A stretch of 64,000 nucleotides of DNA from UBA5603 sp964501315. Its GTDB lineage: Bacteria; Bacillota_I; Bacilli_A; Izemoplasmatales; Hujiaoplasmataceae. Below the pieces are notes generated by a model. That model saw nothing but the letters and a program-made list of their open reading frames with translations. It made no database searches and was not told the DNA's origin. The stretch's first letter is position 1. Each line of letters begins with the position of its first letter. The DNA is taken from the NCBI GenBank assembly GCA_964501315.1, contig CAZCSO010000005.1, positions 21,579 to 85,578 on the forward strand. The letters run 5' to 3'. Shown piece after piece: positions 57,381 to 64,000 of the stretch. The translations under genes were made by a program, and so were the position numbers.

Positions 57381-57938
57381 ATGAATGCAACCGATATTCG
57401 CAATGGTATGACCATTGAATTTGAAGGCAACATTTATGTCGTTTTAGAATTTCAACATTTGAAGACGGCAAAATCGGGCGCGATGATGCAAACGAAATTA
57501 AAAAATCTTCGCACTGGAACGATGATGAACAAAACGTTCAATGGCTCGATGAACATCGAACCCGCGACGGTTTACCGCTCGCAAATGCAATACCTTTACG
57601 CAGACGGCGAAAATCACGTTTTTATGAACAACGAAACTTTTGAACAAATCGAATTGCACAAAAGTCGTATTGAAAATGAATTGCTGTACTTATCCGAAGG
57701 CATGAACGTTGAAATCATGACGTACGGAGAAGAAGTATTAGGTATTTCGTTACCGGATAAAGTTGTTTTAGAAATCGTTGAAACAGCGGGATCTGCAAAA
57801 GGCAATACCGCTTCAAATGCGATGAAATCCGCATTGACCAACACGGGTTTGACCGTATTAGTTCCCTTATTCATTGAACAAGGGGAAAAGATTTTAGTTT
57901 CGACCGCAACGGGAAAATACGATTCCCGCGCTAAATAA
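57381..57938 (+). CDS. efp: elongation factor P
   Basis: 185 residues, three beta-barrel domains; relieves ribosomes stalled on proline stretches. The body is typical (MNATDIRNGMTIEFEG, LKNLRTGT, TYGEEVLGISLPDKV, GLTVLVPLFIEQGEKILVSTATGKYDSRA). The loop that enters the peptidyl-transferase centre reads HLKTAKSGAMM, where most bacteria have K-P-G-K-G. The tip Lys (Lys31) is kept but the PG before it and the G after it are changed. AGGAGG precedes ATG 57381. Divergent from the rhodanese gene. Confidence 0.95.
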   Translation: MNATDIRNGMTIEFEGNIYVVLEFQHLKTAKSGAMMQTKLKNLRTGTMMNKTFNGSMNIEPATVYRSQMQYLYADGENHVFMNNETFEQIELHKSRIENELLYLSEGMNVEIMTYGEEVLGISLPDKVVLEIVETAGSAKGNTASNAMKSALTNTGLTVLVPLFIEQGEKILVSTATGKYDSRAK

Positions 57939-57959
57939 TTACCTAGGAGCTGATGTTTT

Positions 57960-59345
57960 TTGGATATCGAACACCCTCGAAGTATGATCTTTCTCGCCAT
58001 AGACTTTAATCCATGGATTTTTGTCTTAATGGTGGGGCTCATATTAATTTCTGCTTTTTTCTCGATGTCTGAGACCGCCTTTTCCTCCGTTGGAAAAGTC
58101 AAGTTGAAGACGCTAATCGATCAAAATGTACATGGATCGAAAAAGGCTTTTTGGATTGCGGATAATTTTGATCGGACGCTATCGACGATATTGGTAGGCA
58201 ACAACCTCGCCAACATCGCTTTAACGACCGTTTCAGTTTTATTTTTCCGCGGAATTTTCGGACAATTAGCGAATGCGGATACCGTCGTATCGCTGATGAA
58301 TACACTGATTATGACCATCATCATTTTGATGTTTGGTGAAATCCTTCCGAAAAGTATTGGTAAAACCAATCCTGAAAAAATAACCTTGAAAATCAGTGGC
58401 CTTTTGTATTTTTTAATTCGCATTATGACGCCGATTACGTTCGTCTTCCGAAAAATGAGCAAACGACTCATTTCGCGTTTGGAAGATACCTCAAAGGTAA
58501 CCGTAACGGAAGATGAATTAGAAACCATCATCGATACCATGGAGGAAGAAGGTTCCATCGACGAAGAAGAAGCCGATATGCTTCAACGCGTCCTGGATTT
58601 GTCAGAAATTACGGTTGAAGAGATTATGACGCCACGCGTTGACATGGTCGCCATCGATATCAGCAAAGATTTGACACACATTACCGATATGTTCTTTAAA
58701 CACAAGTATTCGCGGATGCCGGTTTATGATGGCAGTAACGATAACATCATTGGCATATTATACGAACGCGACTACTTCACGAAATTGATTAAAGGTCAAC
58801 ATGTCAACATCAAAAAAATCTTGAAAAAACCGATCTTCGTTCCTGCGACCACTAAGGTCGATATGCTCATCGAACTGTTGCAAGAAGAAAACAACCATAT
58901 GGCCATCGTCGTCGACGAATACGGCGGGGTGGATGGCATTGTGACGATGGAAGATGCGTTGGAAGAATTGGTCGGAGAAATCTACGACGAACACGATGAC
59001 ATCGAAGAACCCATCCTCGAAAAAGGCGATGGACTCTATCTGATTGATGCCGATTATGACTTAACCAGCTTATTTGAAGATCTTGAATTGGGTAATCCGC
59101 CCGAATCCGATGCAACATCGGTGGGGGGTTGGTTATTTGAAAAATTCCAAGATATTCCTGAAGTGGGAGAAAAAATCGAATTCGAGCAAATGATTCATCA
59201 ACAATACAACGATTTATCCGAACTAATCAGTGAAGATTTAGAACTATTATCGTTTGAAATATTAAAAGTTAAGAAAAGACGCATTAAATCCGTTATGTTA
59301 CAAATAAAAGTATTCAAAAACGGTGAAAAAGAGTCAGAGGTTTAG
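57960..59345 (+). CDS. CNNM/CorC-HlyC family membrane protein (DUF21-CBS-CorC)
   Basis: 461 residues: DUF21 transmembrane domain (about 15-190; ISAFFSMSETAFSSVGKVKLKTL, LVGNNLANIALTTVS), paired CBS domains (about 220-345; EEIMTPRVDMVAI, MPVYDGSNDNIIGILY, VVDEYGGVDGIVTMEDALEELVGEI) and a C-terminal transporter-associated CorC domain. The family exports Mg2+ or Co2+, with ATP bound by the CBS pair. The start is TTG 57960 after AGGAG, with 10-nt spacing; the ATG at 57984 has no site. Confidence 0.9.
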   Translation: MDIEHPRSMIFLAIDFNPWIFVLMVGLILISAFFSMSETAFSSVGKVKLKTLIDQNVHGSKKAFWIADNFDRTLSTILVGNNLANIALTTVSVLFFRGIFGQLANADTVVSLMNTLIMTIIILMFGEILPKSIGKTNPEKITLKISGLLYFLIRIMTPITFVFRKMSKRLISRLEDTSKVTVTEDELETIIDTMEEEGSIDEEEADMLQRVLDLSEITVEEIMTPRVDMVAIDISKDLTHITDMFFKHKYSRMPVYDGSNDNIIGILYERDYFTKLIKGQHVNIKKILKKPIFVPATTKVDMLIELLQEENNHMAIVVDEYGGVDGIVTMEDALEELVGEIYDEHDDIEEPILEKGDGLYLIDADYDLTSLFEDLELGNPPESDATSVGGWLFEKFQDIPEVGEKIEFEQMIHQQYNDLSELISEDLELLSFEILKVKKRRIKSVMLQIKVFKNGEKESEV

Positions 59346-59348
59346 TCC

Positions 59349-59378
59349 AATCGGGGATCGAATAATCCCCGATTTTTC
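59349..59378 (+). terminator. intrinsic terminator after the CorC-type gene
   Basis: AATCGGGGAT/ATCCCCGATT (59349-59358 with 59365-59374), then TTT. Confidence 0.75.
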
Positions 59379-59396
59379 AAGAAAAGAAGGTGTCTC

Positions 59397-60128
59397 ATGG
59401 AACGATTACAAAAGGTGATTGCCCAAGCGGGCTTGGCATCGCGTCGAGCGGCAGAACAATTAATTATCGATGGTCGAGTAAAAGTCGATGGCGTCGTTGT
59501 TTCGACGTTAGGAACGTCCGTAAGCAATGATCAAATCGTCATGGTCGACGACGTTCCCATCAAATACGAAGATAAAGTCTACTACGTTATGAATAAACCC
59601 AGCGGATACGTTTCCACAACCGCCGATGAAAAAAACCGCAAAACGGTCTTGGATCTGATGGATAGCAATGAACGTATTTTTCCAATTGGTCGATTGGATT
59701 ACGACACCACAGGCGTGTTATTATTGACCAACGACGGCGAATTTATGAACGCCTTAATTCACCCGAAATTCAAAGTCGAAAAAGAGTACCACGTTAAAGT
59801 CAAAGGGTTATTGCGAAAAGAAACCTCAAAACAACTTTGCCGTGGCATCAATTTAGGCGACTTCACCAGTGGATTTGCCAAAGTCTTTGATGTTCGATAC
59901 GACGAAAAGAAAGAACATTCGTTGGTCAAAATCATCATTACAGAAGGTAAATACCATCAAATCAAACGGATGTTCGAAGCCGTCGGTCATGAGGTCGTCA
60001 AACTCAAACGTCATCGATTCGGATGCATCACCGTTGAGGACTTAAAACAAGGCGAATATCGTCGACTTAAACCCTATGAAATCAAACAACTTTGGCATTT
60101 AAGCCGTTTTGGCAAAACGAGTGATTAA
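59397..60128 (+). CDS. rluB: RsuA/RluB-family pseudouridine synthase
   Basis: 243 residues. N-terminal S4 RNA-binding domain (MERLQKVIAQAGLASRRAAEQLI, GRVKVDG) and catalytic domain with Asp in GRLDYDTTGVLLLTNDG. It probably modifies 23S rRNA in the peptidyl-transferase helix (RluB). RsuA-type 16S modification cannot be excluded by motif alone. RBS GAAGGTG before ATG 59397. Confidence 0.92.
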   Translation: MERLQKVIAQAGLASRRAAEQLIIDGRVKVDGVVVSTLGTSVSNDQIVMVDDVPIKYEDKVYYVMNKPSGYVSTTADEKNRKTVLDLMDSNERIFPIGRLDYDTTGVLLLTNDGEFMNALIHPKFKVEKEYHVKVKGLLRKETSKQLCRGINLGDFTSGFAKVFDVRYDEKKEHSLVKIIITEGKYHQIKRMFEAVGHEVVKLKRHRFGCITVEDLKQGEYRRLKPYEIKQLWHLSRFGKTSD

Positions 60129-60163
60129 TTATTGTAAATAATTCGGTTGAAACAGCGTGTTTG

Positions 60164-60172
60164 TGGTATAAT
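60164..60172 (+). promoter_or_regulatory. extended -10 promoter of cmk-rpsA-der
   Basis: TGGTATAAT (TATAAT 60167-60172), 25 bp before the cmk start. Confidence 0.5.
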
Positions 60173-60196
60173 GATAAAAGGTTAGGAGGCGAAAAC

Positions 60197-60865
60197 ATGA
60201 AGTATCATGCGATTGCCATTGACGGACCTGCTGGCGCAGGGAAATCAACGGTTGCAAAACGACTCGCAGAACGATTGGGTTTTGTGTACATCGATACCGG
60301 TGCCATGTATCGAGCCACCACCTACAAAGCCATGAAATTGAAAATCGATATGGCCGATCCCGCCGCTTATGAATTCTTAAAAACGACCACCATGCGTTTT
60401 ATCGATGGAATTTTATACCTAGACGGTGATCCCATTACTCAAAAAATAAGAACCAACGTCGTCAACCAAAACGTATCGTTAGTAGCTTCTCACATTCCCG
60501 TTCGTAACGAATTGGTTCGCTTGCAACAAGCCATCGCGAACGAAGCCGATGTGGTGATGGACGGACGCGATATTGGTACCATCGTGTTGCCGAACGCTGA
60601 TATCAAAATCTTTATGACCGCTTCGGTCGAAGAGCGTGCTCGGCGTCGTCACGAAGAGAATCTCGCCAATGGCGTTGATTCTGATTATGAAAAAATCTAT
60701 AAAGACATTGAACGCAGGGATAAAATTGATTCGTCCCGCGCTTATAATCCGTTGAGACAAGCCGAAGATGCCATCTATCTGGATACCTCGCATCTCGACA
60801 TTCCGACGGTTACCGAAGTCATCTATCAAATGTTTATGAAAATCATGAAGGATAATAAGGAGTGA
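60197..60865 (+). CDS. cmk: cytidylate kinase
   Basis: 222 residues. Phosphorylates CMP and dCMP. P-loop IAIDGPAGAGKSTVAK, IDTGAMYRATTYKA, VVMDGRDIGTIVLPNADIKIFMTAS and RARRRHEE lid residues are all present. TTAGGAGG precedes ATG 60197; upstream in-frame codons overlap the promoter. First gene of the conserved cmk-rpsA-der block. Confidence 0.96.
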   Translation: MKYHAIAIDGPAGAGKSTVAKRLAERLGFVYIDTGAMYRATTYKAMKLKIDMADPAAYEFLKTTTMRFIDGILYLDGDPITQKIRTNVVNQNVSLVASHIPVRNELVRLQQAIANEADVVMDGRDIGTIVLPNADIKIFMTASVEERARRRHEENLANGVDSDYEKIYKDIERRDKIDSSRAYNPLRQAEDAIYLDTSHLDIPTVTEVIYQMFMKIMKDNKE

Positions 60866-60871
60866 ACAACA

Positions 60872-62263
60872 ATGGAATTTAACAATCTCAAAGTCGGAGA
60901 CGTCGTCACCGGCAAAGTCATCAAGGTCGAACAAGATGAAGTCTTGGTCGATGTCGGTTATGCGTTTGAAGGTACCGTCTACAAGGATCATTTAACGCTG
61001 AACAAAATCAAGGACTGTCATGAAATCGTAAAAGAAGGCGACGATTTGGTCGTTAAGGTTACGAAAATCTCTCATGGCGACGAAACCAATGTATTAATGC
61101 TCTCTTGTTTGGACTTGGAAAAGAAAGCTTTACTCGAAAAACATAAAGAAGAACTCGCAGAAGGCAACAACGTTGACGTTAAAGTTACCAAATCGGTCAA
61201 AGGCGGGTTATTGACTCGTTTCCATGGTTTGGAAATCTTTGTACCGGATTCGTTAGTGGCTCTTGCAAATTTAACGAGCGAAGCATTGCAAACCGAAAAA
61301 GACGCGCTTGTTGGTAAAACGATCACCATTAAGATTATCGAAATCCGTCAAGAACGTGGAAAAGATAAATACATCGGCAGCCGTAAACAAGTCGAATACG
61401 AACTATTGAAACAAGCAGAAAAAGCAGAATTTTCTTCTTTGGTAGTGGGTCAAGAGATTGAAGGCACCGTTGAACGAATCACTGATTTCGGCGCATTCAT
61501 CAAAGTGAGCGATCACATTGAAGGTTTGTGCCACATCAGCGAAGTATCGCATTATCATACCAACAAAGTATCCGATGTGTTAACCGTTGGCGAAACCGTT
61601 AAGGTTAAAATCATCAAAATCGCTGGAAAGAAACTTTCGTTATCAATCAAAGCATTGCAAGAAAAACCGTGGGATGTCTTCTTGAAAAACCATAAAGTGG
61701 GCGATACCGTTACGGGTAAAGTTTGGAAGAAAATGCAATACGGCATGCTCATCGAAATTGAAAAAGAAGTACGTGGTTTTATCTCACGTTTCGATTATTC
61801 CTGGAATCCCAATGAAAATTTGGCAGGGACGGTTCAAATCGGCGACGAATTAGAACTGAAAATTACCGCTATCGACCTAGAAAAGCAACAATTCTCGCTC
61901 TCTAAAAAACACTTGACGTACAATCCATGGGCTGATCTTAAAGTCCGTGTTGGCGAAACGGTTAGTGCTACGGTACTTTCGATTGCCGACAAAGGCGCTG
62001 TTGTCGAAGTATCGGGAGTCGAAGGATTCTTACCGATTTCTGAACTCGCAGAAGAACGCGTAATGAAAGTTGAAGACGTTGTTCATGTGGGTGACGTACT
62101 CAACGTTGAAGTGACTCAAGTATTCCCGAAAGAATGGAAATTGGTCGTTTCATTAATCAAAGCCAAACAAAAAGTAACGCAAGCAGAAATCAAACCCTAT
62201 TTACAAGAAAATGTCTCTGCGAACCAATCGTTGGCAGATCTCTTTGCAAAATATAAAAAATAA
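60872..62263 (+). CDS. rpsA: S1-domain RNA-binding protein (ribosomal protein S1 homologue)
   Basis: 463 residues with five recognisable S1 domains, starting about residues 6, 95, 192, 276 and 365. The third (GQEIEGTVERITDFGAFIKV) and fifth (ETVSATVLSIADKGAVVEV) are most canonical. It lies where Bacillus has ypfD. It may help mRNA docking on ribosomes, though in this group S1 homologues are often not stable ribosomal subunits. RBS AAGGAG; 6 bp after cmk. Confidence 0.92.
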   Translation: MEFNNLKVGDVVTGKVIKVEQDEVLVDVGYAFEGTVYKDHLTLNKIKDCHEIVKEGDDLVVKVTKISHGDETNVLMLSCLDLEKKALLEKHKEELAEGNNVDVKVTKSVKGGLLTRFHGLEIFVPDSLVALANLTSEALQTEKDALVGKTITIKIIEIRQERGKDKYIGSRKQVEYELLKQAEKAEFSSLVVGQEIEGTVERITDFGAFIKVSDHIEGLCHISEVSHYHTNKVSDVLTVGETVKVKIIKIAGKKLSLSIKALQEKPWDVFLKNHKVGDTVTGKVWKKMQYGMLIEIEKEVRGFISRFDYSWNPNENLAGTVQIGDELELKITAIDLEKQQFSLSKKHLTYNPWADLKVRVGETVSATVLSIADKGAVVEVSGVEGFLPISELAEERVMKVEDVVHVGDVLNVEVTQVFPKEWKLVVSLIKAKQKVTQAEIKPYLQENVSANQSLADLFAKYKK

Positions 62264-62281
62264 GAAATTGTGGTGAGTTTT

Positions 62282-63589
62282 ATGTTACCAACCGTCGCGA
62301 TTGTTGGTCGTCCGAACGTCGGGAAGTCTTCCTTGTTCAACCGGATGATTGGTGAACGTCTGGCCATCACGGACGATGCTTCGGGCATCACCCGTGACCG
62401 AATGTACGCCCAAGCCGAGTGGCTCGGTAAACAATTTAATGTCATTGATACTGGGGGCATCGAGCTAAGCGATGCACCCTTTTTAACTGAAATCAAAGCC
62501 CAAGTGGAAATCGCCATCGAAGAAGCCGACGTCATCGTAATGGTGACCGATGGGCGAAGTGGCATGGTCGATGATGACCGGTTCATCATGAAAATGCTCT
62601 ACGCCGTTAAAAAGCCAATTTTGATCGCCGTCAACAAAGTCGACGATCAAAAGTACGTTCCCGACATCTACGATTTTTATCAACTGGGCGGCGACGATGT
62701 GATTGGAATTTCCACCCATCATGGGATTGGAATGGGCGATTTATTGGATCGTATCGTTGCCGTATTACCCGAAAAAGAAGCCGACCCTTACGATGAATCG
62801 ACCATTCGTATTGCATTGATTGGACGGCCCAATGTGGGCAAATCATCGCTCACCAACGCAATCTTAGGAGAAGAACGTGTCATCGTATCTCCCATCCAAG
62901 GAACCACAACCGACGCCATCGACACTCCCTTTACCAGTGGTGATCAATCCTATGTCGTAATTGATACGGCTGGGTTGCGAAAACGCGGTAAACTATGGGA
63001 ATCAGTCGAAAAATACAGTGCGCTGCGAGCGATGCAAGCCATTGATCGCTCCGACGTCGTTTTGCTCGTCATTGACGCTGAAACCGGCATTATCGAGCAA
63101 GATAAACACATCGCCGGTTACGCCTTGGACCATTCAAAAGCGATGATTCTGGTGGTCAATAAATGGGACACCATTCAAAAGAATGATGCGACGATGTCAG
63201 AATGGATTCAGAAACTTCGTTATGAATTTCAGTTTCTTACCTACATCCCCATCGCATTCGTCTCGGCGAAAAATAAACAACGAATTCCAACCTTGTTCCC
63301 ACTTATCCAAAAAGCGTTTGAAAACTATCAAAGACGGATATCAACTTCCGTTTTAAACGAAGTCATAACTGACGCAATTTCGTTAAATCCTCCGAAGGAT
63401 CATAACCGAATTAAACTGAAAGTTTACTACGCGACACAAGTAGCCATAAAATGCCCAACTTTCGTGTTGTTTGTCAACGAACCGGAAGCCATGCATTTTT
63501 CGTATCAACGATACTTGGAAAACCGCCTTCGCGAACGCTTCGATTTTGAGGGGACACCCATCAAAATCATCCTTAGAAAACGCGATTAA
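62282..63589 (+). CDS. der: ribosome biogenesis GTPase Der (EngA)
   Basis: 435 residues with two tandem GTPase domains and a C-terminal KH-like domain; essential for 50S assembly. G1 motifs GRPNVGKSSLFN (near residue 8) and GRPNVGKSSLTN (near 183), DTGG and DTAG, NKVD and NKWD. ATG 62282 with GGTGAG upstream is preferred to the GTG pair at 62270-62275. Der ends without a clear terminator before the hup promoter. Confidence 0.97.
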   Translation: MLPTVAIVGRPNVGKSSLFNRMIGERLAITDDASGITRDRMYAQAEWLGKQFNVIDTGGIELSDAPFLTEIKAQVEIAIEEADVIVMVTDGRSGMVDDDRFIMKMLYAVKKPILIAVNKVDDQKYVPDIYDFYQLGGDDVIGISTHHGIGMGDLLDRIVAVLPEKEADPYDESTIRIALIGRPNVGKSSLTNAILGEERVIVSPIQGTTTDAIDTPFTSGDQSYVVIDTAGLRKRGKLWESVEKYSALRAMQAIDRSDVVLLVIDAETGIIEQDKHIAGYALDHSKAMILVVNKWDTIQKNDATMSEWIQKLRYEFQFLTYIPIAFVSAKNKQRIPTLFPLIQKAFENYQRRISTSVLNEVITDAISLNPPKDHNRIKLKVYYATQVAIKCPTFVLFVNEPEAMHFSYQRYLENRLRERFDFEGTPIKIILRKRD

Positions 63590-63631
63590 GAAACTTTTTT
63601 CGCAAATTTTAGCGAAATTTATTCAACTCTC

Positions 63632-63660
63632 TTGCTTTTTTATTCGTTTATACCTATAAT
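63632..63660 (+). promoter_or_regulatory. promoter of hup
   Basis: TTGCTT (63632-63637), 17 bp, TATAAT (63655-63660). Confidence 0.7.
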
Positions 63661-63696
63661 GTGGTTGTCAGTAACAAAAATAAGGAGGAAATATAA

Positions 63697-63969
63697 ATGA
63701 ACAAATCAGAATTAGTTGCTCGCATTGCTGAGCTCGCTGAATTAACAAAAAAAGACGCTGAAAAAGCATTGAACTCGACGGTATTGGCCATTCAAGAAGC
63801 ATTGGTTAAAGGCGAAAAAGTGATTCTTACTGGATTTGGAACTTTCGAAGTCAAATCACGCAAAGCTCGTGCTGGTCACGATCCCAGAAGTGGCGCCATT
63901 ATTGACATTCCGTCCTTAAAAGCTCCCACGTTCAAAGCTGGTAAAGTTCTTAAAGATTCTGTTCGCTAA
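63697..63969 (+). CDS. hup: HU family DNA-binding protein
   Basis: 90 residues, histone-like dimer that bends and compacts DNA. MNKSELVARIAELAELTKKDAEKAL, GFGTFEVKSRKARAGHDPRSGA (arm with the DNA-intercalating Pro region) and the closing PTFKAGKVLKDSVR are classic HU. The arm reads DPRSGAIIDIPSLKAPTFK, with the conserved Pro of IDIP. AAGGAGG lies before ATG 63697. Last gene in the window. Confidence 0.97.
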   Translation: MNKSELVARIAELAELTKKDAEKALNSTVLAIQEALVKGEKVILTGFGTFEVKSRKARAGHDPRSGAIIDIPSLKAPTFKAGKVLKDSVR

Positions 63970-64000
63970 TTACATTACATAAAAAATACTGAACGGTTTG

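Noticed and set aside
63596..63625. Terminator after der (TTTTCGC..GCGAAAT)
   Set aside because: Short A/T-rich stem with no T run on the plus strand.
1..64000. Many other opposite-strand or shifted open frames of 60-170 codons
   Set aside because: They lie inside strongly supported genes, have no ribosome sites and show biased shadow compositions.
1..64000. Mycoplasma-type code (UGA = Trp)
   Set aside because: Several genes end in TGA at conserved C-termini and tryptophans are TGG throughout.
1..64000. tRNA, rRNA, CRISPR array, prophage or insertion sequence
   Set aside because: No cloverleaf-like element, spaced repeats, integrase, transposase or phage gene was seen by eye; a covariance search could still find a short RNA.

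Overview
The window reads as a chromosomal segment of a low-GC Gram-positive bacterium on the Bacillota/Mollicutes border. I would guess an uncultured relative of Izemoplasma, Haloplasma or Acholeplasma. This is inferred from gene order and gene content, not from a phylogeny. UGA is a normal stop (for example the ends of the genes at 19922 and 20943), so this is not the Mycoplasma/Spiroplasma code. Shine-Dalgarno sites are strong (AGGAGG) and promoters are sigma-A type, often with extended -10 boxes (TGnTATAAT). Gene blocks follow Bacillus subtilis order: pgsA-recA-rny-ymdB-miaB-ricA-mutS-mutL-miaA and cmk-rpsA-der-hup. The sporulation genes that sit in these blocks in Bacillus (spoVS, cotE) are absent. 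There is one run of 100 Ns (10809-10908), inside copA. I saw no rRNA, tRNA, CRISPR array, prophage or insertion sequence.

Layout. 1-9.2 kb: membrane and metabolic genes (ArsB/NhaD-type transporter cut by the window edge, proton-pumping pyrophosphatase, serine dehydratase, acyltransferase-like protein, rubredoxin, RidA, MscL, DegV, Fe-alcohol dehydrogenase, aldo/keto reductase). 9.3-12.9 kb: a NYN/OST-HTH protein, then a copper operon copA-copZ-csoR with its own CsoR-type operator. 12.9-15.6 kb: a cobalamin riboswitch controlling a DUF4430 lipoprotein and an ECF S-component, followed by a PAS-GGDEF-HD-GYP protein. 15.7-18.4 kb: ferritin and a ClpB without its N-domain, under CIRCE control. 18.5-25.5 kb: a sulfur/thiol-redox region (dihydrolipoamide dehydrogenase, nucleotidyltransferase, cysteine desulfurase, thioredoxin-like protein and DsbD-like membrane protein in one operon, then cysE-cysK). 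25.5-26.1 kb: a small heat-shock protein with two CIRCE-like sites. 26.1-33.5 kb: a reduced AddB, AddA and a cytoplasmic GH20 hexosaminidase. 33.5-41.2 kb: two Sel1-repeat proteins, a YwaF-like protein, a DUF5058 membrane protein with a second membrane protein and an M20 peptidase, and a class-C serine hydrolase. 41.4-64 kb: mainly housekeeping genes (CvfB, YebC, PgsA, RecA, RNase Y, YmdB, MiaB, RicA, MutS, MutL, MiaA, EF-P, CorC/HlyC, RluB, Cmk, S1, Der, HU), with a few unrecognised membrane proteins between them.

The least explained parts are: the DUF5058 + membrane partner + M20 peptidase operon; the Lpd/NTase/NifS/Trx/DsbD-like operon; the tail-anchored protein with helix-extension-helix-like repeats in front of mutS; the riboswitch-linked DUF4430/S-component pair; and RNA hairpins in the leaders of degV and rny. 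All function statements come from reading motifs; no database search was run.
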